Part shown: positions 14,526 to 23,015 of the stretch, one piece after another
How positions within the stretch are numbered: the stretch's first letter is position 1
Layout: every line of letters starts with the position of its first letter
From: Thermomucor indicae-seudaticae
Taxonomy: Eukaryota; Mucoromycota; Mucoromycetes; Mucorales; Lichtheimiaceae
Length of the DNA stretch: 23,015 nt
Reading direction: 5' to 3'
Assembly: GCA_000787465.1 (NCBI GenBank)
Contig: JSYX01000570.1
Span: 1-23,015, forward strand
The notes under the pieces: generated by a model
Databases searched by the model: none
The model's input: the letters and a program-made list of their open reading frames with translations, nothing else
Told to the model about the DNA's origin: nothing
Made by a program: the position numbers and the translations under genes

Positions 14526-17500
14526 ATGCGCAGTCTTCGGCTTCTCGCGCACCAAAGCGCCCAGGTACCCGGCTCCAAATCAGGATCGCGATCGTTTATT
14601 GCCAACGACAATGAAAACAATGTGGTCTATGTGGCACTTGAAGACGAAATCGGGAATGTTCGCGTGTTAATGAGCTCAGTCGCACCAGACAATGTCTCGG
14701 CTTTCACGGAATTAGCACGCATACCGGCAGAAAAGCGCGACGGCAGCGATACCTGCATAGTGGGTCTTACATACTTATCAGATCTCCAAGTCTTATGCAT
14801 GGCCTTGCATAATGGGGATATATTGCTGATCAGTAAAGAGCGCTTCGATAAAGGCGAAGATGCTGTAAGACGAATATATAAACCGAAGAACTTTTGAAAG
14901 AGAGACAAATCGAATACTTTGTTCGCAATATATGTTTAGGTCGAAATAGTTGGAAGCGTCGAAACTGGCATTGAAGCTATGGCGTGGAGCCCGGATCAAG
15001 ACTTGGTGGTTATAGTTACAGGTAAATCCAGTATGATTTTTGATTTAATCACGGAAACCTTGAACTTTTGCTCGCAGGATCCAAAAACATCTTGGAGATG
15101 ACTCAGGATTTTGATACCATTGTGGAATTTCCTCTGCATGTTGAGGAGGAAGGAGAAGGTGCTTAAGACCAGTTATTTTGCGCAGCGCTTGCTATACTGA
15201 TGAGAGTGTCTGGACACGTAGGAGTTCAACATAGCGTTGGCTGGGGACGTAAAGAAACACAATTCCATGGTTCAGCGGGAAAGCAAGCAGCTTTGAGTAA
15301 AGTCGACACCAGCAAATTCACGACGTCTCCAGATGACGATTATAGACCCCGTATCGCATGGAGAGGAGATGGAAGTTTTTTTGTTTGCTCTGATGTTGAT
15401 CCTCGTAAAGGTGTGTGCTGAAATGTATCCCGTGCTATAGCAGTTAGCCTTATGAATTCGGACTATAGGGGCAAGAGTTGCTAGAATTTACAGCCGTGAA
15501 GGTGTCTTGCAGAACACGAGTGAACCAGTTGATAAGCTGGAGCATGTTCTAGATTGGAGGTTTGCACTAAAGACGTACAAACCTGTGGCGTGAGGTTAAA
15601 GCTGTATCCACATAGACCATCTGGCAACATGATAGTTTCGAGTCAGCGTTTGCCTCATCGGCATGACATCGTTTTCATAGAAAGAAATGGATTGAGACAT
15701 GGCGAATTTACGCTCAGAGAAAGGAGGGAGCACAAACTTCTAGAAGTCACCTGGAATGCGGATTCCACTGTCCTTGGCATATGGCTCGAAACCGAGGTGC
15801 CTGGAGGAGCAACACGCCAGAAAAGTGGTAAGTTTGCACCAGTCTTTAATTTTTGACAATTTACCAAGGTATGCCTAGTTCAATTGTGGACTTCGAACAA
15901 TTATCACTGGTACCTGAAACAGCATCTCGTTCTGGACGACGAGGATATTATTGCCTTCAAATGGGACACCGAAGCGGCGCTCACTGCACATGCCCTAAGC
16001 AGTGGTAAGGCATCGGAATTCGTTGAACGAAGCTCGCGCTCATTTTATGCTCCACGGAAGACGGTCGATATCATCGGTATTCATTTACTTGGGATGTCCT
16101 GGCAAGCACTTCTGTCTCGGAAGACAACTCGGCCTACGTAGCGGTTATCGATGGAGGTAAGACGGTACCAAATTGTAAATGTCCACAACGTTAAACTGGC
16201 ATAATATGCAGCATCTGTGCTACTTACCCCGTTCAGTTATCAAAATGTGCCTCCTCCGATGTGCAGCTTGACTTTGACAACTGACGATAATGTACAGCAA
16301 CTTGCTTTTGGTCCCAACAGTTCCGGCACGAAATTAGCAGTAGCGACGAACGAAAAGGTACATTTTCATGACCTCCCAGTTGACGGTCGTGGAGATACCC
16401 GCGCCATTGGAACTATTTCTTTGAGGTAAGCCGTATGTCTCTACTGCCTATTCAAGGGTTACTAAAGTGAACACTCTCGATGAAAGTACGAGCGAGCACG
16501 TCAAAAACAGGAATCCTGTTCGCCACCTCCAATGGGTGGATGCGACTCACATTATATACGCTTGCTATAATGATGGTGAAGAATCCGATGTGCTTTATTA
16601 TGCGGAGGCTGTATTTGCGGAAGGGGCATTGAAAGTATTAGGAACGTTACCACTGGGGATGTCTATAGGCCGGCTTTACTATAATTTTACCTTTAATGAT
16701 CTGATCTTAGAAGGCGTTGACGGCTCTGTGTTTAAAGGTAAATCTTCCTTACTTCTTCAAACGCTAGATTATGCTTAATGGTCTATATATAAACAGTGCA
16801 TGTTGGCGACACATACCAACTGACCACATCAAAGGTTGAAGTCTTTCCGGCTTTCTGTCCGTGGATTGCGACTACGCGGATAGGAGCGGACCAAGACAAT
16901 TGCAAGGTATTACTCATAATGCGTCGTTTGTCTTAAAGGTTTACAAGCCTCTTAAGCTTTCGGTTATTGCAGGAAGTCGTAATCGGGCTAACCGAACGAG
17001 GCAAATTGTACGCCAACGACCGCTTGCTGTCGGCAGAATGTACATCCTTCTATTTGCGAAGCGACTGGTTGGTCTTTACGACGACCAGTCATACTGCAAG
17101 GCTACTTCCTCTGAATATTGATTTCGAAGGTACTCAACAGTATGAGAGAGTTTTGTCTTTTCCGAGCTAACGATATTACTAGACTTCAAACTTGCAGACA
17201 ATATACCAGATGCCAACGATGAATCATACCGCCGTGTCGAACGTGGATCGAAAATAGTACTGGCAACTCAATCGGAACCATCTTTAGTTTTGCAGGTATG
17301 CATAGAATGCAATGCGTTTCAGTAACTTGCTGAGCCCTTCTTGGTAGATGCCTCGAGGGAACTTGGAAACCATAAATCCGCGAGCCTTTGTGCTTGCCCA
17401 GATTAGAGACGACCTGAAGAAGTGAGTGCGTCTTTGACTTGGACATAACCTCACAAGCGAGCTCTTACAGAATTACATTAGTTTGAAATACCGCTCTGCG

Positions 17501-20034
17501 TTCATTGCATGTCGACGGAATCGTATTGACTTGAATATTCTATATGACGAATATCCAGACTTATTCTTCGAGAATATCCCGCGTTTTATCGAACAGGTTC
17601 CGGAAGTGGACTATCTTAATCTATTTTTGTCGAACTTGCGGTAATTCTTGTCGCTTAATCATATTACTAGAAATTTCCACTCAACGCAAACTATTAGCAA
17701 TGTCGATACTTCTAAAACACTATATAAACGTGTTGGACGGCAGGCCGAACCGACGGAGGAGAGAAGGTATTATCTAAGTTAGTACATGTGAATCACTGTC
17801 TGCTAACTATACGGAACAGCACCGACAATAAAGTAAACAAGATCTGCGAAGCTTTCCGTAACATCCTGATGGGTCTGGGCCGTGAACGTTATATCCAATC
17901 TATATTATCTACGTATGTGAAGAGCACTCCTCCTGACCTGGAGTCAGCATTGCAACTGCTCGCTGAGATCAAAGGTGAGATAATCATAACAAACTCTCTT
18001 TTTCACCAAGCGACTGATGGTGCATTAGAGTCAAATATCAATGAAGCAGAAGAGGCTTTGAGATACACCATTTTTCTTTGCGACGCTGAGAGACTATACA
18101 ATGTTGCACTGGGAATGTACAATTTTCCTATGGTGTTGATGGTCGGTCAACAGGCGCAGATGGTATGTAAGTAGATGACTTTATTTATTTCTTGTGTGCT
18201 GAACCATCAAAGGATCCTAGAGAATATCTTCCGTTTTTACAAGAATTACAGAAGCTTGAAAAATACTATCAACGTTACCGCATAGATGATCACCTTAAAC
18301 GCTACGAAAAGGCACTGAGAAATCTCAGCCGATGTGGTAATTCTTTCAATTTCAGTTTAAGAAAGAAAATCCTTAGAGAAACGTTTAACAACTTTAATTC
18401 AGGTGACGAACACTTTGAGGAACTGCTTCAGTACATGCAGCAGCACTCTTTGTATCTGACGGCTCTGGATGAATATGCCAAGAAGCCTCAGCAAAAGCGT
18501 GTTATTCTTGAAATTTATGGTGATCATTTATCAGAAAGAAATGCTTACGAGGAGGCTGGAATTGGTAAGATATTGCGTAGAATTATGTACCGTTGGCTAG
18601 ATGCTAATATTTCGAAGCCTATGAAATGGCGGACAAATTGGATAAGGCATTAAATGCCTACCGAATGGCAGGATCATGGCAGCAAGCTTTCTCTCTAGCT
18701 AAAAGAATGGAATATACGCGTGACAATATACAAGGTTTAGCCTATGATATATCAGGTAATGAGAGGATATCAAAGCCGATATGACAAATATTGACGGAAG
18801 CTCGGTCTTTGTAGAATATCTTAAGGATAAACGTCGCTACCAAGATGCAGCCGTCATCGCAGTGGATTACTTACAAGTAATTACTTGCTCTGGTTGAAAC
18901 TTTCTGTATCATATTTAACCATATCTATTTTAGGACATCGAAGAAGCAGTTGATTGTTTATTGAAAGGAAGCCACTGGCAGGAAGCAGTGCGAGTGGTAT
19001 GTGACTAAAGGCTTGCTTTACATCTCCTGTCATAGTTATAACTGTTCACGGTTTTAGAGCCGCACGCACGATCGGTCAGACCTTTTGGAGACTCATGTAA
19101 TCCCTGGTCTTCGCGAAGGTAACTTTCCTATTGTAATGATGCAAACGTCAGCGTTGACCTCAGAAATCAAAATATTTTTCAGGAGTGAATCAAGCAGACG
19201 AGGACCTTGAAGAGATGATCAGTCAGTTCCAGAAACAGACGAGTCGTCTCAAAGAGCTTCGTGAACGCAAACCTGATCCAGGTACTTCCAATATATGAAT
19301 TTTATGCTATGCTCTTATAACTAATGTCTTTTAGCATTATTATTGCCGCCTGATGAAAATTTGGATAATATCGACATGTTCTCGGATACGACGTCCATGG
19401 TCAGTCAATTCACGCGCTACACACAAGCTACCTCCCGTGTTTCGACGGTTTCTTCCATATCTTCCAACACTAGTCGGTAAGTGTAAGCTGTTTAATGGTC
19501 TGTAATTAGTAGCTGACAGTCAAGGGAACTGTTACTTCAGGAAAACGTCTAAGTTAAGAAGGCGCGAGCAGCGCAAGCGTGAGCGTGGCAAGAAAGGCAG
19601 TATATTCGAGGAAGAATATCTTGTCAAATCTCTTAAACGTTTGTACGATCGCGCTAGTAACATGCAGAGTACGTCTCATACTTATCTGTCCAACAGCTGG
19701 AAGTTAATAACACTGTTGCTGTTGATAGACGATATCCATGATCTTTTGCGAGCTCTTGTGCCGTTTGGAATCTTCGACGAAGCAAAAGCTATACAAAGCA
19801 AATTTGCAGGGTTCCTTGTAGATCTTCAGTCAGCTATACCTACCATTTTTGTTCCCATACAACTTCAGCCTGGGCGGGTATGTATAACACTCGTCTATAA
19901 TCAAGTTGATGGGTTGTTAATGCATATTATTACAGTTTGCTTCCCCTGAGGAGCTTGAAGCGTTCAAAGAGCCGGTAGTTATTGAAAAGCCAACGATAGC
20001 GGATGTCAAGTGGAAGTTAGAGATCCTTTCTTAA
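14526..20034 (+). CDS. ELP1: Elongator complex protein 1 (ELP1/IKAP homologue)
   Basis: A predicted 1292-residue protein; human ELP1 has 1332. Twenty-nine exons: 14526-14864, 14940-15021, 15078-15158, 15222-15410, 15469-15559, 15616-15827, 15879-16004, 16061-16156, 16212-16425, 16487-16737, 16797-16906, 16973-17129, 17183-17295, 17348-17421, 17482-17640, 17698-17766, 17820-17974, 18029-18162, 18213-18336, 18403-18564, 18618-18755, 18815-18876, 18934-18996, 19058-19118, 19183-19281, 19335-19476, 19541-19668, 19729-19877, 19936-20034. Family landmarks run in order: MRSLRLL start, GWGRKETQFHGS (about 174-185), NNYHWYLKQ, VPPPMCSL, VERGSKIV, LQMPRGNLE, DPREYLPFL, YQRYRIDDHLKRYEKAL, a Ser/Thr-rich MFSDTTSMVSQF segment, the basic tRNA-binding patch KLRRREQRKRERGKKG, and a WKLEILS end. 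Two N-terminal WD40 propellers and a C-terminal TPR-like dimerising solenoid are expected. ELP1 scaffolds Elongator, which makes the cm5/mcm5-type side chain on wobble uridine. Intron 12 has two in-frame acceptors, and introns 17, 19 and 27 are 3n and stop-free. Confidence 0.97.
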
Positions 20035-20246
20035 TGCGCATGTAAAAAGTATATTCTTTTCTGTAATCTCATCTCCATTTGTATCATGTAAAAATATAAA
20101 GCGATGTTAACTATGATCTTGCTGAAATTTAATTTTATATTTGATGTTTTTACCGAGATGAAAACCAAACAGGAAAGCGGGGAACCCAAATTAGTTTTAG
20201 CGTCAGTCAACTTTCTAGTCTTGAACTGTACCAAAAAATTCTGGGA
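20035..20246. other. ELP1 3' flank
   Basis: An AT-rich 3' UTR or intergenic stretch directly after the ELP1 stop. It contains AATATAAA near 20093, which could serve as a weak poly(A) signal. No coding frame is supported. Confidence 0.4.
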
Positions 20247-20460
20247 ATGGCAGATACATTAAACATCACGCCAGTTTCGGGACCAACAGTAAGCATGTGC
20301 ATTCAACTGAAAAATGTCTAACTGTGTTGTTTCGCTGGCACCCACAGGAGTGACTTTGCAACTTGGGGAGGATTTCACGAGTTGTCCAAAGTTTTTATGT
20401 TTCAGTATGGATTTCAATAGGATGTCATTCTAGCATAAGTTGGCAGAGCGAGCGGTTTAC
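20247..20460 (+). other. Intron-like unit; possible small spliced gene or noncoding transcript
   Basis: An ATG at 20247 opens 14 codons (MADTLNITPVSGPT), ending at a GTAAGC donor. A 59-nt candidate intron (20289-20347) then carries CTAAC at 20318-20322 and a CCCACAG acceptor, closely like the introns of the flanking genes. However, joining at that acceptor gives an immediate TGA. A later AG at 20372 would give a 34-residue product ending at TAG near 20435. I do not recognise the product. The splice signals are better than the coding signal, so a noncoding or decayed transcript is as likely. Confidence 0.2.
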
Positions 20461-20849
20461 CATGCGCAACAACATGATAGCTGCAAGTATTGATTAAAAA
20501 TAAAAGCATTGGAAATGTGTAATATTCGCAGTGCTCCCTTCATTAGCTTTACTATATAATTTTATGATGACGATGTGACAGTGTATACGCTTTTAAATGT
20601 TTTGAGATTACCAGCTATTGTATATACGAGTACAAACTCAGCGAACCTGATGCTGTATTAGCTTCCAAGCACTTCCATCTATAAAATTCACGCTACCTCA
20701 AGTTTTAAAAGCATTATGATGACGGAACTTAATATTACAATTACTGGTTACAGGGTACTATTGAATAGATATATTTACAGATGACAATAACTGCGCGGGT
20801 GTTGTGACAGGTTGTGAAGCGCAGATTGAAGGCAAAATTTTTTCAAAGT

Positions 20850-20976
20850 GGGTGTTCACAGTAAAAATGAAATCAAAAGAGAAACTGCGAAATGAAAAAA
20901 AAATACACGTCGGAATTGCATTTCTTGTTGGCGGCGGAAAATTGAAATTGACTTTTCAATCTTGCTGTGGGCACCC
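20850..20976. repeat. Imperfect inverted repeat, MITE-like
   Basis: Arms 20850-20872 and 20954-20976 match as inverted copies at 18 of 23 positions; four of the five differences are transitions. Both arms contain a CACAG/CTGTG core next to GGGTG/CACCC. They enclose about 81 bp of A-rich sequence. This fits an old terminal-inverted-repeat remnant or a fold-back RNA; no target duplication was identified. Confidence 0.35.
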
Positions 20977-22389
20977 CTAAAAAAGATTTTTCTGATTAGA
21001 CTCTCAGAAATTGAATTCTTTTTCGTAAAATAAAATAGTGTCCATCGAAGTATCAAAATTTTCCAAGATGATTTACAATGAAGAACAAGAACGTCTATCA
21101 ACAATACCATCACAGAACCTTGCGGACGCGAGTTATGTCAGAAAATAGAATATTCTTCTTGTAAAAAGATCTCCCTATGCAAGAAAATTATGAGCATAAG
21201 ATAAAGTTACTCATTTTCAAAAATACATTGTCTTATACATTAAAGTTACCAATTAATATTCTTTTGCATTTATGGTATGAACTTTTTGATGTATAAGCAC
21301 CAGGTAACGCGGCCACTGTCTGTCACAAATATTCAAACCAACTATAACGCAAAAATCATGACACGTGTAAAAATAATTATGAACAGAAACAAAGTAAGCA
21401 CAATATACGATAATCCGTTCGCGAGAAAAAGTATCACAGAAATCGACACATCAGAAATAAACAGAAGATAATATAACAGAAGGCACAAAGTAAAAGAAAT
21501 CTAGATAGTGGAAGGATTAAACAGAAGCGAAAACGTCAAAAAAACATTTATAGTGTCAGTTAATACAGGAATCCTTAAACATTATGAAAAGTAAGTAAAA
21601 CATGTTAAAAACAAAAAAGCACTCTGTACTTGCTGCTGTGAAGGTTATAATAAATTGGAAGTTAATGTATATATACGCACAACAGTCGATCATAAAAGGC
21701 ATTTGATCAAAAATGAGCGCATGTATATATACAACAGAATACTAAGAAGGATCTAGACGCCGATTAGAAATGCAGACGGAACCGGTAATCTACAGCATAT
21801 TAGAGAACATAAGCGAAGCACAGCAGATAAATTCAAAAATTATTTGCGCGGTTTCCTTAATCGCTTAATTTCAATATGATATCTGAAAAAAGTAATTTGA
21901 AATGAACGCGCACTCTAATAAACAGTTCATATTTTCCGAAATTTGCATACTAGAGATATGAAACCACCGTAAGTTAATAAACTATCATATGATATTAGCT
22001 TATTTTATATGAAGGGGTTTTCGTATTAAATATTATGTATTAAGTAACACTATGCAATTTAGTTCTTGGTATATAGAACAATCAATAGCAATAATAGAAG
22101 GAAAAGAACATAACCCAATTGTTTATCATGGAAACTATAACACGGAAAGGGCTGTAAAAGCCAAAAAGGAATAACCTCCAGGACGAAAAACAAGAACGAT
22201 CATTTGGCACCTTGGGAAACTTAGTCAGAAATATTTTAAGATTTGGTTATTCAATAGGCGGCGAGAATGTATGTCTTTTTGAATATTCCTTTTGCATATT
22301 ACTGAAATAGGGTTTTATAGGAAAAGTGAAAAGTGCAGCCGACCAATGAGAGATACAGTTTTCGACGCGCATTTCTTTCCGTTTTTTAC

Positions 22390-22451
22390 TAGCATGGGTC
22401 ACAGTAGCTCAACCTGAAAATTTTCAGGTTGAGCTACTGTGACCCACGCTA
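22390..22451. mobile_element. TA-flanked 58-bp palindrome (head-to-head TIR remnant?)
   Basis: Positions 22396-22445 are a perfect 50-bp palindrome with no spacer, centred between 22420 and 22421 (AACCTGAAAA/TTTTCAGGTT at the centre). Symmetry extends to 22388-22453 with two mismatched pairs. Both edges of the 58-bp core (22392-22449) abut a TA dinucleotide (22390-22391 and 22450-22451), the target duplication made by Tc1/mariner-type elements. It could be a miniature element reduced to its two terminal repeats, or a cruciform/hairpin-forming site. The element call is inference; the palindrome is directly seen. Confidence 0.45.
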
Positions 22452-23015
22452 CTCCTAATATTTTCGGGCTTCATAACTTCCATTTGGTGCATGTTCTGAT
22501 TATTTCTTCATTACACTCGAATTTCGGATATTATTTGTATAGAGACCTAACAAAAATCTACACTCCTTTTGGTTCCATATCAGCGGTTTATCTCGTTTTT
22601 CTTATTGCCTATATAGCAAATCGAGAGTGACGGATTAGTAAAATTGTACCTGAGGTGCGTAACGCCCACATTGCTTAAAGCTTCATTGACTTAAAACGAA
22701 CGTACAACCAGAAAAACTGATATTGTAGGCACGTCAGCAAACTGGATGTGCACCGTCATGACGTGGATATCTTTGAAGAAGGATATGTCATTACTGAAAC
22801 GAACAACGGGCGTCAACTCCAGCAAGCCTCTTGCTGAGAGCTGTGACATTGTAAAATGCGCGGTACAAAACACCATCAGATTGTAGAATCACAAGGAAAT
22901 GCATAAAGGTACCGACTGCGTTGGAGGAGGATCAGAAAGACAAAAAAGCGTTTAAATTTGGTATCTGTATCATGCCGCACTTTTTCGTTGTTTCTGTGAT
23001 ATTAGGTAGGAAAAT

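Larger units (their letters stand above)
20461..23015. other. AT-rich terminal region without a confident gene
   Basis: About 2.5 kb rich in A/T runs with only short open stretches (for example 21277-21471 + and 22439-22630 +), none with a known motif. Around 21.3-21.6 kb the plus strand is strongly A-rich and T-poor, as in worn-down element sequence. A short near-repeat (ATGTATATATAC followed by ACAACAG or AACAG) occurs at about 21666 and 21721. Near 22727-22830 a plus-strand frame reads VHRHDVDIFEEGYVITETNN before a stop and could be part of an exon, but I could not extend it. Confidence 0.5.

Noticed and set aside
14359..14670. Basic 103-codon open frame across the RPB1/ELP1 divergent region
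   Set aside because: Out of frame with ELP1, which starts inside it with clear family homology; no motif of its own.
16426..16456. 31-nt intron in ELP1
   Set aside because: Far shorter than all other introns here. The acceptor at 16486 keeps the frame, gives 61 nt and places TACTAA upstream as a branch site.
17641..17670. 30-nt intron in ELP1
   Set aside because: The acceptor at 17697 gives a typical 57-nt intron and a better family match (NVDTSKTLY).

Overview
The window is a gene-dense eukaryotic nuclear segment, almost certainly from a fungus and probably an early-diverging (Mucoromycota-like) one. The four identifiable genes are interrupted by 58 modelled GT-AG introns of only 49-78 nt, often with CTAAC/CTGAT/TACTAA-like branch sites. 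RPB1 carries a 27-heptad C-terminal domain, and one gene is a WDR91 homologue, which I do not know from yeasts. The fungal placement is inference from gene content and intron style; no rRNA or other marker is present.

Layout, left to right. Positions 1-411 hold what looks like the last exons of an unrecognised + strand gene cut by the window edge. Positions 412-2897 have no gene I can support, only short open stretches and one minus-strand frame broken by a single stop. Positions 2898-4630 (+) encode a three-RRM RNA-binding protein of the TIA-1/Pub1 type in 10 exons. Only 103 bp later, 4734-7756 (+) encodes a WDR91-like protein in 14 exons. A 619-bp gap with converging 3' ends follows. Positions 8376-14115 (-) encode RPB1, the largest subunit of RNA polymerase II, in 9 exons (1753 residues). 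A 410-bp shared 5' region separates it from the divergent gene ELP1 at 14526-20034 (+), the Elongator scaffold, in 29 exons (1292 residues). From 20035 to the end the sequence is AT-rich with no confident gene. It holds an intron-like unit near 20.3 kb, an imperfect inverted repeat near 20.9 kb and a striking 58-bp palindrome flanked by TA at 22.4 kb.

How the genes relate. RPB1 and ELP1 both serve gene expression: Elongator was first found with elongating polymerase II, although its main known job is wobble-uridine tRNA modification. They start head to head, so shared control is possible. The TIA/Pub1-like protein would bind U-rich mRNA and the WDR91-like protein would act in endosome-to-lysosome maturation; no functional tie between those two is visible beyond their tight tandem spacing. 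All exon boundaries were set by hand from splice motifs, reading frame and remembered family conservation. Every gene model closes in frame, but transcript data are needed to confirm individual junctions.
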